Positions 34,022-44,300 of a stretch of DNA of 64,000 bases are shown here, piece by piece. The stretch covers positions 183,643-247,642 of the forward strand of contig JAZSJH010000007.1 of assembly GCA_045534265.1 (NCBI GenBank), read 5' to 3'. A program made the position numbers and the translations under genes. Numbering within the stretch: position 1 is the stretch's first letter; each line of letters starts with the position of its first letter. Origin of the DNA: CAKVLS01 sp045534265 (GTDB lineage: Bacteria > Bacillota > Clostridia > Christensenellales > UBA1242). Under the pieces are notes generated by a model, which worked only from the letters and a program-made list of their open reading frames with translations, made no database searches and had not been told where the DNA came from.

Positions 34022-35701
34022 TTATTTTTGTTTGGGTTTGTTTGATTTTGTATTTGCTTTTTGTGTAGATTTATTAGAAGAAGAAGTTGTTTTTCTTTGG
34101 GTTTTGTTTTTTATATTTTGAGCATTGCTGTCATTTGTTTTTTCTGGTTTTGTAATGTTTTCTTCTGCAATTGTATTTTCTATTGTTTGAGTGTTGTTTT
34201 GCTCATCTTGAGAAGTTGTAAGTTCTTGTGGTTTTTCTTGACTATATAACTTTTCGGCAAAGATAAGCATAATAGAGTAAAATAACACAGGTCCTACATT
34301 AAAAAAGTGACAATCAAGCATACTCATAATAAGTAGTGATAGAATAGATAGTCCAATAAATGTTTTGCCAATGCTAGGCTTTTTGACAACCAAAAGTACA
34401 GTTTTTACTCTGTGGTAGATGTATGCAAGCAAGCCCACAATACCAGTACTTGCCAAAAGCTGAATAATGGTGTTATGCCATCTAGCAGGGAAAAATGATG
34501 TAAAGCTATCGATTGTTCCGTATTGCCAAGGCCACTCGCCCCTTGCAAAGAAGGAATTGCCAAATATAGGAAAATCTGCAAACATTTGAAGTCCTAGATT
34601 ATAGGTGTCAAATCTGTGTGCGTCAGAAAAAGCAAAATTGCCGCTTTCGTCTTTTTCAAATATTTGTAAAACTTCTAAAAACAAATCCCAAATTTGTCTA
34701 TAAAAGATAGCTGCAAATATTACAAGCAGACCAATTAATATAAGAGAAGTTATCTTAAATGCTTTTTTATTTTTTGCCTTAAATAAGCAAATAAACCAGC
34801 AGGCCGCAAAAATTAAAAGTGAAGTAAGGAAAGATGCTCTAGACAAAGTCATAGCAATTACTATTACAAAAATTGCTGCAAGCGTTAGATAAAGATAGGA
34901 CTTTTGTTTTTCGCACGCTAGATAAAAAGCAAAAGGAATAGCCAAAGCAATCATTGCGGCGATATTATTACTAATTCCCCAACCAGTAATGATGAAGTCT
35001 TTTGTAATCTCTCCCCATTCGTTAAAACGAAAATCGGAAGCGTACAGATAAACAACTTCTAAAGAAACTACAATGCCCATTAGTATTGCAAGATGTGGAA
35101 GAAAGTCTTTATCTGCATTTTTCCAGTCAATGGTTGCTGCAAGAATAAAATACAGTAAAAATATTGATAAAAATTGAATTAAAGCAAAAACTATATTATT
35201 AAGCCAAATTTTTGAATAAATATTACAAAATATACCCGAAATCAAATAAGCCCCGCCCAAAATAAGCATACTAATAGTAAGATACAATCTTTGGGTAAAG
35301 AGTTTTTTGAAAGACATATTTTTGTCAAAACCTATTCTCAAAAATATTGCAAGGGCGCATATTATTGCTATTACAATTATTGCAACGCCACCTGCACCAT
35401 AAAACATTGAACCTTCGTTTCTGCCGGGGTTGTTTGATGGGGCTGGAGCTATATAACAAAAGACAAATAAAGGAACTAATGGTAAAAAGTCTTTTGAAAA
35501 CAAGCAAATGTATATTGTGTATAAACAAACAAGGGAATATAGCACAATTTCAAGAGCAAAAACAAAGCTCAAAAGCGTTACACACGCAACAACAAAAGTC
35601 CCCCAAAAACTACAAATAAATTGGTTGATTTTGTTTATTATTTCGCTGTTTTTTATGGTGTTATACCAATTCAAAATTTTGTTTTGCTTGATGTTTTCCA
35701 T
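34022..35701 (-). CDS. O-antigen ligase/polymerase-like (Wzy_C) membrane protein
   Basis: 559 residues with about ten to twelve membrane segments. The pattern MTLSRASFLTSLLIF followed by further helices, and a large outside loop before WHNTIIQLLASTGIVGLLAYI, matches the Wzy_C core of O-antigen ligases and polysaccharide polymerases. In a Gram-positive-type cell it would join or polymerise surface glycans; the substrate is not visible. The last ~80 residues are a low-complexity tail, first Gln/Glu/Thr/Asn-rich and then Lys/Ser/Thr-rich and basic (KSTQKANTKSNKPKQK), probably cytoplasmic. AGGGGG lies just before the ATG. No other glycan genes are adjacent. Confidence 0.72.
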   Translation of the reverse strand: MENIKQNKILNWYNTIKNSEIINKINQFICSFWGTFVVACVTLLSFVFALEIVLYSLVCLYTIYICLFSKDFLPLVPLFVFCYIAPAPSNNPGRNEGSMFYGAGGVAIIVIAIICALAIFLRIGFDKNMSFKKLFTQRLYLTISMLILGGAYLISGIFCNIYSKIWLNNIVFALIQFLSIFLLYFILAATIDWKNADKDFLPHLAILMGIVVSLEVVYLYASDFRFNEWGEITKDFIITGWGISNNIAAMIALAIPFAFYLACEKQKSYLYLTLAAIFVIVIAMTLSRASFLTSLLIFAACWFICLFKAKNKKAFKITSLILIGLLVIFAAIFYRQIWDLFLEVLQIFEKDESGNFAFSDAHRFDTYNLGLQMFADFPIFGNSFFARGEWPWQYGTIDSFTSFFPARWHNTIIQLLASTGIVGLLAYIYHRVKTVLLVVKKPSIGKTFIGLSILSLLIMSMLDCHFFNVGPVLFYSIMLIFAEKLYSQEKPQELTTSQDEQNNTQTIENTIAEENITKPEKTNDSNAQNIKNKTQRKTTSSSNKSTQKANTKSNKPKQK

Positions 35702-35795
35702 AAGCGCCCCCTTTGATATGTTTTGATTAGACTTTTTTAGAAAAATAATGCCTTTTTTGGGGTTAAAAAAGGGACTTCCAAAAAAGTATTAAATA

Positions 35796-35825
35796 TTGAC
35801 AAATATGTACAAATTAAACTATAAT
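35796..35825 (+). promoter_or_regulatory. Promoter of the ABC-exporter/surface-protein operon
   Basis: TTGACA (35796-35801), 18 nt, TATAAT (35820-35825). The leader to ATG 35954 would be about 120 nt and contains the inverted repeat at 35893-35928. Confidence 0.7.
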
Positions 35826-35892
35826 AATTATATATGAAAAAACCTTTTATAGTCTAGCAAATAATAGGTGTTTTTTGGTGTGAGAGGGCATA

Positions 35893-35928
35893 TAGACAAA
35901 ATTATAGTATATAATGGCATTTTGTCTA
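35893..35928. promoter_or_regulatory. 10-bp inverted repeat enclosing a -10-like box
   Basis: Arms TAGACAAAAT (35893-35902) and ATTTTGTCTA (35919-35928) are perfect reverse complements 16 nt apart. A TATAAT (35910-35915) lies between them. No T tract follows, so it is not a terminator. It could be an operator or a leader hairpin. Confidence 0.5.
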
Positions 35929-35953
35929 AAATTGTGTCTGCTAAGGAGTTTCT

Positions 35954-36685
35954 ATGGCACTTTTGAAAGTATCTAATATTTATAAAAAATATAATGCAAA
36001 AGCTGACTTTGCAATTAGCAATATTTCGCTTAACGGTCGCAGCGGTGAAATAGTAGGGCTTCTTGGACATAATGGCGCTGGAAAGTCTACAACAATCAAG
36101 TGTATAACTGGTATGCACCCTTACGACCAAGGCGACATATCTATTGGTGGCTTTGACCTAAAAAAAGAGCCTATTAAAGCAAAAGCTAGTTTTGGTTATG
36201 TGAGTGATGAGTTTGCTCTATTTGAAAAAATGACTGGCTATGAATATGTTAATTTTATGGCGGATATTTATGGTGTGTCAAATGATGATAGAAAAGCAAG
36301 AATAGAGAAGTTTGAAACAATGTTTAGTTTAGGCTCTAGTCTATACAATCAAATATCATCATACTCACACGGTATGAAACAAAAAGTTTCTTTGATGGGA
36401 GCACTTATTCACAATCCAAAAGTGTTTATTCTAGATGAGCCTATGATTGGCTTAGACCCATTGACTGCGGCAAAGCTAAAAGAGTTTTTTGTAAGCCACA
36501 GCAAAGCGGGCAATCTTGTGTTATTTTCTTCTCACAACCTTGATATTGTAGAAAAGTTATGTCATAGGGTTTATATAATTGATAGGGGAAGAATTTTGGA
36601 AGAAATCGACCTTAAAAAATTCAAAAAAGAAAAGAAAAACCTAGAAGAATACTTCCTTAAAATAACAAGCAAAGGAACTAAGTAA
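35954..36685 (+). CDS. ABC transporter ATP-binding protein
   Basis: 243 residues. Walker A is GHNGAGKST (38-46), the signature YSHGMKQK, Walker B VFILDEPMIGLDP, and the switch His is in SSHNLD. It resembles the ATPase of two-component ABC-2 type exporters (CcmA/YhaQ-like) rather than importers; there is no binding protein nearby. AAGGAG is 6 nt before the ATG. The permease starts 2 nt after its stop, so they form one complex. Confidence 0.9.
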   Translation: MALLKVSNIYKKYNAKADFAISNISLNGRSGEIVGLLGHNGAGKSTTIKCITGMHPYDQGDISIGGFDLKKEPIKAKASFGYVSDEFALFEKMTGYEYVNFMADIYGVSNDDRKARIEKFETMFSLGSSLYNQISSYSHGMKQKVSLMGALIHNPKVFILDEPMIGLDPLTAAKLKEFFVSHSKAGNLVLFSSHNLDIVEKLCHRVYIIDRGRILEEIDLKKFKKEKKNLEEYFLKITSKGTK

Positions 36686-36687
36686 TA

Positions 36688-38358
36688 TTGAGTAACCTAA
36701 AAACCCTAATTAAATACGAAATAAAAAAGCAATATCCAAAACTTACCAAAGGTAAAATTGATATTGTTGGTTTTGTGTTGTCGTTTTTGGTTTCGATTGC
36801 TGTTGTTGGGGTGGTAATTTTGCTTGCTAGTGTTATAACAGACAAATACCTAACTATACAGGTTGGCAAAGTCGTTGACAAACAAGCAAGGGCTTTGGAA
36901 TTACTTAATTTATTCTATTGTATTGCAATATTATTTTTGACTTTTGCGTGTATAGAAAAGTTAAGAAAGGTGTTTACAGACAAAACCGACAGAGAGATTT
37001 TTTTGAAATTACCAATTTCTTCTACGGACCTATTTTTGTCTAAGTTTTTGGTGGTATTTATATCAAATTTTATTTCATCTTTGATATTTGTACTTCCTAT
37101 CAATATCATTGTATTTATTGCACTAAAACCATCTATTGCGTTTTGGTTTTTGTCGCTAGTTGTTATATTATTTTTGCCAATAATTGTATTTTTGATAGCA
37201 AGTATCTTTGTCGTTCCTTATATCAAATTTATTGAATTTATCAAAAACAAATATGTCCTAATCTTTATTGGGCTTACTATTATTATGATTGGGGCGTTTT
37301 ACCTTTATACAATTTTCCTTGGGGTTTTTCAAGGTTATCTTGAAACAGGATTTATTAAATTTTTGTTTAACGAAAAATTTATAATTTCTATGCAAACCTT
37401 ACTAAAACTTACTTATCCTACAAATTGCCTTGCGTATATTTTGCTTGGAAAAAATATTTTGTTATCAGTACTTGTTTTAGTATTATCTGCAGGGCTTTGT
37501 TTTGGGGTGGCTTATGTTATCTCAAAATTCTTCTTTGCAAATATCATATTCAAAAACGAAGAAGTTAAGAGATTTTATAAAAACACCTTTGCGCTAAAAT
37601 CAAATAGCCAACTAACAAGCTTAGTTAAAAAAGAGTTTTTGACTGTATTTAGAGAGCCAAAACATACCTTTGCATATCTTGTTATCGCAACAGCAATGCC
37701 GGTTTTGGTATACTGCCTATATACATTATTTGACTCATTAATTTTTAATATGATAGGCATTAATATAACATTTGCTCTTGCTTTGATGGTTGTTTTGCTT
37801 ATGAGTGTTTTGACAAATACTTTCTGTGCTACAAACATCTCAAGAGAAGGGCTTTTGATGCTAAAACAAAAATCTTTGCCACTAAAGCCGGAGAAGATAC
37901 TTTTGTCTAAGGTAATTTTCTGTGCAATAGTTTCTTGCTCATCTGTTATATTATCTTCTGTTATCCTTATGATATTTACCAAGGTTAATGTTTGGGAAGG
38001 GCTTTTGTGTATGGCATCAGGAATTGCTTTTTCCTTTGCACAAATTTTCCTTGCAACAAAGATTGACCTAAAACACGCTTGTTTATCTTCAAACCTTATC
38101 GAAGCCGAAAAACAAACAACAAAGACAATTCTTAAAGTAGTTGTTATTGGTTGTATGGTTGCATTTATTGCTGGTTTTTCTGCTTTGATTGTTAATATAT
38201 TTGCTCGTGGCATAGAAATCTCTATCTTTGCCAAAGTTCAAGTGCCAATGTTTTTTACATATGTTATTCCTACTTTGATAGTAGGTATGTACATTGCCTT
38301 TTCTATGTGGTATTATAAGCACAAGATGCAAGAGCATTTTGATAAACTATCGGTGTAG
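36688..38358 (+). CDS. ABC exporter permease
   Basis: 556 residues with about twelve hydrophobic segments in two halves, split by a cytoplasmic stretch (EVKRFYKNTFALKSNSQLTSLVKKEFLTVFREPKHT) typical of large ABC-2 type permeases. The start is TTG 36688: AAAGGA (36671-36676) lies 11 nt upstream, and there is no ATG in the right place. It follows the ATPase gene by 2 nt and precedes a surface-protein gene by 9 nt. The exported substrate is unknown. The operon layout suggests the exporter acts on, or with, the two surface proteins that follow. Confidence 0.82.
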   Translation: MSNLKTLIKYEIKKQYPKLTKGKIDIVGFVLSFLVSIAVVGVVILLASVITDKYLTIQVGKVVDKQARALELLNLFYCIAILFLTFACIEKLRKVFTDKTDREIFLKLPISSTDLFLSKFLVVFISNFISSLIFVLPINIIVFIALKPSIAFWFLSLVVILFLPIIVFLIASIFVVPYIKFIEFIKNKYVLIFIGLTIIMIGAFYLYTIFLGVFQGYLETGFIKFLFNEKFIISMQTLLKLTYPTNCLAYILLGKNILLSVLVLVLSAGLCFGVAYVISKFFFANIIFKNEEVKRFYKNTFALKSNSQLTSLVKKEFLTVFREPKHTFAYLVIATAMPVLVYCLYTLFDSLIFNMIGINITFALALMVVLLMSVLTNTFCATNISREGLLMLKQKSLPLKPEKILLSKVIFCAIVSCSSVILSSVILMIFTKVNVWEGLLCMASGIAFSFAQIFLATKIDLKHACLSSNLIEAEKQTTKTILKVVVIGCMVAFIAGFSALIVNIFARGIEISIFAKVQVPMFFTYVIPTLIVGMYIAFSMWYYKHKMQEHFDKLSV

Positions 38359-38367
38359 GAGGGAGTT

Positions 38368-41319
38368 ATGAATAAGAGATTAATTTTACTTATATTAGTA
38401 CTTCCGCTACTACTTATGGTGAGTATATTTACTGCAACAAATTCGGTAAAGCTAAATATTGATGTACCGGTATCTAGTATAGAAATAACAGGAAATAGTT
38501 TTGTATATCTAAGCTTAGATGACGAAGAAAAATATTATGTAAACTATGCTGTATATCCACTTACTGCAGCTAATAAAGAAATCAAAGTTGAGTACGAAAA
38601 AGTAGGCGACAAACCACTTGCAGAACTTGACTTTGTTAATGGATATATCGTTCCAAAAACAATTGGTGTTGCAAAGGTATATTTATCAACAGTAGACGGC
38701 GGATATAAAGACAGCTTTATTGTTCAAGTTGATTCAATACGTGTTCAGCGTATAACTTGTCAGGTGTCACAAAACACTTTGACAGTAGGTAAAAAGACAG
38801 TAATTACAACTACCTTTGAACCCGCAAACTGCACAAATCAAATGCTTAGCTATTCTTCAAACAACGAAAGCGTAGCAACTGTTGATAGCAAAGGTGTAAT
38901 AACTGCCCAAGGTAAGGGAAGTGCGGTAATTACAGTTATTGCAGAAGGAAACTCTGCAGTTGTTTATCGTATACCAATCACTGTATATAACGAAAATATT
39001 TTGGATCTTGCTCAAAGCGAAGTTTATACTTATTTGGCTGAAGGTCAAATCAATCTATCACTTGATTGTGATGAAGATTGCACTTTGTCTTATAAAGTTT
39101 TTGACCTAAACAATAACGAAATCTTCAATGTTTTTGATGCAAATAATACTTATTTTGCATCTGTTGCAGGACAAGAAAATCAAAAGGTCTTTTGCTATAA
39201 ATTCTTGGATAATGCAGAAACTGATGTTATCGTAAAAATAACAGCAACTCCAGAAATGCAAGATCCTTGCACAAAAGAATGTATTATACACAAAGTAGAT
39301 GCGATAGAAGCATACTTTGATGATGATAACGCAATAACGGTGACTGCAGGCTCACTATTTGCTATTCATAACAAAATAACAATAAATCCACAAGACATAG
39401 CTGTAAGATATGAAGTAGAATTTTCAAATGGTAACTTATCTATCTCAGAACTATCTTCAAAGATAAGATTATCAGCAGACCTTGTAGGTACTACAAATAT
39501 AACTTTGAAGGTTATAACAACTCAAGCTCCATACCAAACTGTTACTTTAGAAAAACAAGTTGTTATTTTGCCAACAAGTTTGGATATTGTTCAGTCTAGC
39601 AAAACATACGGTATAGAAAATTTGTTTACTATCGGCGGATACGAAATTGATGGTAGCAAAAATACAGAAAAATTAACATTAAGCTATGGCAAAACTCCAG
39701 CAGGCGCAGGAGCTACCGAAAACATAAGCTTTGAAACAGACAATACAAAAGTTAGAGTAAATACTCAAGGCTTAATTGAGATTTTAGATGATGAATTTTG
39801 CGGGGTTGTAAATGTCACTGCAAAATTTGGTGTTGACGGAATAGAAAAATCATCTTCAAGTTTTGCTATAAGATGTGTAGGAAATGGCGTTAACATAAGA
39901 TGTTTTGATGATTTGTATAAAGCAACAAAACAAAATAAAGTTGTTGTTTTACACGCAGATATAAAAGATGATTTTGGTATAGATAGCGAAGGAAATGCAG
40001 TCTTTACTGAATCTAGTGTGGAAAAAATACAAACAACATACGATAGCACTCATTACAAAAATATCGGCAAAGAAAATGAAGCAAAAATCAAAGTTTTAAT
40101 ATCTTTTAGAGCGGATGTTTATGGTAATGGCTATACAATCAACGCCCACAACGTAGCTTATGGACTAGACAAAACAGGCGCTTTAAGACAAGATGCCTTG
40201 TTCCAAGGTCCACTTAACTTTGTATCTATGTCAGAGTCAGAGTCTAGCCTTGTTAGCGTAAAAGCCCAAGATAATGTGTGTTTTGCTGTATACGAAAATG
40301 TAACACTTAACAACATTGTTTTGAAAAACTGCGACTTAACTGCAGATAGTAGCGGAAACTATGACCTAACAGACCTAACATATGTAGGAACAACAGTTGA
40401 AGTTTTTGGTGATAATGTAAATATTAATTATTCTAGACTAAACAACGGAAGAACTGTTCTTCGCGCCTTTGGCGATATTGAAGACAGCACAAAAGTAATT
40501 AATGTAAATATTTCAAACAGCGTTTTGAGTAGCGCTAGAGAATTTATAATCCGTATGGGTTCAAACTGTTTTGTAGATGGAACAACAGAAAACCCATCAC
40601 CATATCTAGGTAGTGGCGAAGAGTCATTCCCTGCACAAAAATCATATATGGCTATGACACAAGAAGAAAAACTTGCTTATGAAAATAGCTTTATCAAAAC
40701 CTTTGTCAATGTAAAAAATAGCATACTTAAAGATTCAGGATTTTTCTGCGTAGGTGTTGATTCACACTTTGCAGGTGGCGCGCTTGCTGATGGGTCTGGG
40801 CTTGCGGGCGGACTTATTGAGTCTTGGCATGACCTTGCAAAAACAAGCTATGGTGCAAAACTTACCTTTATTGGTGATGTTCGTATGTACGACTGGAAAA
40901 AGACAACTAATATCGATAGTAGTACATTGATTGAAGTTGTTGGAAATTCTGCTTATGGTGATTTGACATTTGATATAAGAGAAATGATAGATAATTTAGC
41001 AACAAATGCAGAAAATCCATATCTTAATGATATCGTATATAGAGATGGAAATGATGAATATGTTCATGGCGGCATTGCATTCTTTGGCGGCGGAAAAAAC
41101 TATGGCGTTTTTGAATCTCAAAACTATACTTTCAAAAACCTAAATGGTTATGAAATAAAATTATCAGATGTCGGCAAAGTTTCACTTCAACTTGCAGCCG
41201 GTAACGAAAGTTTTTACTTTATGCTAAATGATAGCACAACACAAGGCTTCTTGCCACAAGACCAAGCAGAGCTTATTGCTTCTGGTCTTGCATATACACC
41301 TATTTATATCAAAGACTAA
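38368..41319 (+). CDS. Membrane-anchored surface protein with a Big2 Ig-like domain
   Basis: 983 residues. One N-terminal hydrophobic segment (about 4-22) serves as signal or anchor. A Big2 domain lies near residues 125-210 (RITCQVSQNTLTVGKKTVIT through SVATVDSKGVITAQGKGSAV). Several beta-rich segments without firm assignment follow. The C-terminal third looks like an irregular beta-helix (FDDLYKATKQNKVVVLHADI, then repeated short strands such as NNIVLKNCDLTADSSGNY). There is no sorting signal. GGAGGGAG precedes the ATG. It is the third gene of the ABC operon, 9 nt behind the permease. Confidence 0.75.
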   Translation: MNKRLILLILVLPLLLMVSIFTATNSVKLNIDVPVSSIEITGNSFVYLSLDDEEKYYVNYAVYPLTAANKEIKVEYEKVGDKPLAELDFVNGYIVPKTIGVAKVYLSTVDGGYKDSFIVQVDSIRVQRITCQVSQNTLTVGKKTVITTTFEPANCTNQMLSYSSNNESVATVDSKGVITAQGKGSAVITVIAEGNSAVVYRIPITVYNENILDLAQSEVYTYLAEGQINLSLDCDEDCTLSYKVFDLNNNEIFNVFDANNTYFASVAGQENQKVFCYKFLDNAETDVIVKITATPEMQDPCTKECIIHKVDAIEAYFDDDNAITVTAGSLFAIHNKITINPQDIAVRYEVEFSNGNLSISELSSKIRLSADLVGTTNITLKVITTQAPYQTVTLEKQVVILPTSLDIVQSSKTYGIENLFTIGGYEIDGSKNTEKLTLSYGKTPAGAGATENISFETDNTKVRVNTQGLIEILDDEFCGVVNVTAKFGVDGIEKSSSSFAIRCVGNGVNIRCFDDLYKATKQNKVVVLHADIKDDFGIDSEGNAVFTESSVEKIQTTYDSTHYKNIGKENEAKIKVLISFRADVYGNGYTINAHNVAYGLDKTGALRQDALFQGPLNFVSMSESESSLVSVKAQDNVCFAVYENVTLNNIVLKNCDLTADSSGNYDLTDLTYVGTTVEVFGDNVNINYSRLNNGRTVLRAFGDIEDSTKVINVNISNSVLSSAREFIIRMGSNCFVDGTTENPSPYLGSGEESFPAQKSYMAMTQEEKLAYENSFIKTFVNVKNSILKDSGFFCVGVDSHFAGGALADGSGLAGGLIESWHDLAKTSYGAKLTFIGDVRMYDWKKTTNIDSSTLIEVVGNSAYGDLTFDIREMIDNLATNAENPYLNDIVYRDGNDEYVHGGIAFFGGGKNYGVFESQNYTFKNLNGYEIKLSDVGKVSLQLAAGNESFYFMLNDSTTQGFLPQDQAELIASGLAYTPIYIKD

Positions 41320-41336
41320 AATAAAAGGAGGACTAA

Positions 41337-44300
41337 ATGAAAAAGTTTTTATCGTTTTGCTTGGTTAGTTTTTGTTTTGCTTTTTCAATGATTTTTTCGG
41401 GTTGCGAAATAAACACTTACACTCTTGAACAAAACACTTTTGAAACAACAATCGCATACGGAAGTGACATTGATTTTTCAAGCTTGACAATTACAAAAAA
41501 TGCCGGCAAAGACAGCGAAAATATCATTACAGTTACTCCCGATATGGTAGTATCTTATGGTGATACAAACTCAGTAGGGCAAAAGCAAGCTGTTATTGAG
41601 TTTGAAGGCCAAACATTAACTTTGGATTATTGGGTAAAATACAAAGTTGACTTTTGGGTTGAAGATAGCTTGTACAATAGTCAATATGTATTGTCAAAAG
41701 ACGACCTTATTATTCCAGAAAATCCAAGCTTAGATGGTTATGATTTTGTTTCTTGGGATAGCGAAATTCCACAAGAGATAGATGATAATCAAACATTTAA
41801 TGCTTTATTTACAGTAGAAGGTTCTGGCGTGCCAAAACTATCTACTATAAAAGCAGTTTTTGGGGACACATTGCAAGACCACCTGCTTCCACAAAACAGC
41901 AAAGGCTCTTGGCAATACGTTATGCCACAAGAAACTTCTGTTGGAAGTGTCGGAACAAACACTTTTGAAGTTGTATTCAATCCAACCGAAGAAGGGCTTC
42001 TTCCTATAACAGATGTAGTTACAATTAGCGTATCAAAAAAGACTCTTGAGTTTTTGGATATGCAAACATCTTTTGATTATGACGGAACAGAAAAAACTCC
42101 ACAATACTCTTTGGGTGTTGCTGATGTTGAAGTAGAGTATATACCATACTATCAAGACGCTGCAATAGATAGCGGAGAGTATGAGTTTGAACTAGAAATA
42201 GTAGATGATAATTACAAAGGCTCTTACTATGGCAGTTTTACAATAAACAAAATATCTGCCGACATCATAATCGACAGCAAAGAAATAGATATAACTGACG
42301 AAACCCCAACAGACTATGATTATATTGTAAAAAATAAAAATGGTGATGAAATATCACAAACAATGCACGAATTGATGGATATTGAGATTGTTGCTCCACA
42401 ATACAACCACGCAGGAACTTATCCAATCTCAGCTATTGTTAATAACCCAAACTTTAACGTAAATATCCAAAACGGATATTTGACTGTTCAAAAAGTAGAA
42501 CACGATTTGACTAATTCAAGTCCTGTATTTACAGATGGTTATTATGTAACATATGGTAGCAAACTGTCTTCACTTTCATTTGAAGAAAGTGATGTAAGAG
42601 GCGTATGGAGTTTTGAAGATGATTCTCTGCAAGTTCTAACTCCAGGACAAATTACTGTTAATGTTATATTTACCCCACACGAAACAGCAGACTTTTTACC
42701 ATCAAAAAAACAAATTTTACTTAACGTAAACAAAAAAGTCTTGAGCATTTTGGTTGACCAAAACGAATACACTTATGATGGAAATAACCATGGTATTGTG
42801 TATTCAGTACAAGGTGTCGAAGACATAGATGAGCAAAGTGTAGAAATTGATGGAAATTTGGACAAAACAACAGCCGGAAGTTATGCAACAACTTTGATTG
42901 TTAGCCCATATGATTTGAGATATGTTGGTAGCACTAACACAACACTTATAATAAACAAAGCAAAACTTGCAGATTTTTCTACAGAGCATAGCATTGAGTG
43001 GAGCCCATCACTATTACTTAGTGATGTTATGCTGCCACAAAGATATACTTGGGAAAAACCACTTTTGCATATAACAGATCTTGGCAAACAAAATTTTGTT
43101 GCTACATATACTCCAGAAGATACAATCAACTACGAAATTGAAACAAGCACTTTTGTCGTTGATGTAACAAAAGCAACTGCAAGTATAACTCTTCCACAAA
43201 ATTATACTTTTGAATATTCAAAACAAGGTTATACACTATCTGGAATTACAGCCAGCCACGAAGAAAGTAGTTTTGAATATGCATACTTTATAGATGATAC
43301 AAACGTAGACAAAATTGACAATACAGGAACATATGAAGTTTGCGTTACACTTTTAGAAAGTGCTCATTATAAAGTAGCCACTGCAACAACAACCGTTGTT
43401 GTTACAAAAGCTATCAACAGAGATGTTTTGACAAACAATATATCTGCAGTATACGGAGATCAATTGTCAAAATATACATTACAACCAAGTGACTTTGGTG
43501 TATGGCAATGGCAAAATGCTGATGCCCTAGTTGGTAACACAGGAACTCAAACACATAAAGCTGTATTTACAGCAACAGACACAGCAAACTACGAAAATAG
43601 AGAAGTAGATGTTACTTTTATTGTAGAAAAGAAAACTATTCAAATTCCAACCATTGAGGCAAAAACTTATAGCGGTGAAACATTGGTTGCGGATATTGAA
43701 GATAGCGGCGAATATACAGTAACTCAAAACAATGGCGGACAAGAAATGGGTTCTTATGATGTTGTTTTAACTCTAAAAGACAGCTCAAACTACCGCTGGG
43801 CAGGCAACAATGCTTTGACTTCTGTTACTGTCAAATTTGATATATTAAAGAATGCTAATAACAAATGGATTGAAGCTCCTTATATCGAAAGCTTCACATA
43901 CGGTGCTGGCTTTGTTAGATATATAGCAACCCCTGCCTATGGTATACCTACAGTTACTTTTATTGAGAAAAATTCTAATAATCCTATCTTGATGCAACCA
44001 ACAAACGTAGGTGATTACTTTGTAAAATTTGTTGTAGAAGAAACCGAAAATTATAACGGGCTTGAAGCTACACTTGAGTTTAGCATAACTCACAAAATAG
44101 CTGTTATTCCAACGCTTAGCGACATTACTTACACAGGCAGCCCAATCTCAGCAGATATTGCAGATACAGAAGCTTATACCGTAGAACAAAATGATAACCA
44201 CACAGTTGTTGGCGAGTATTCAGTAAAACTAAGACTTGTAGACGGAAACTACAAGTGGTCAGATGGCTCACTTGTTTTTGATAGAGAAGTAAAATATAAC

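Noticed and set aside
34022..34260. Lys/Ser/Thr-rich end of the Wzy_C protein as a separate small gene
   Set aside because: It is in frame with the membrane protein and has no start signal of its own, so it is a low-complexity tail.
35837..35880. Possible terminator or riboswitch in the ABC operon leader
   Set aside because: Only a loose A-run/T-run pairing with a large loop is visible. I could match it to no riboswitch or T-box feature.
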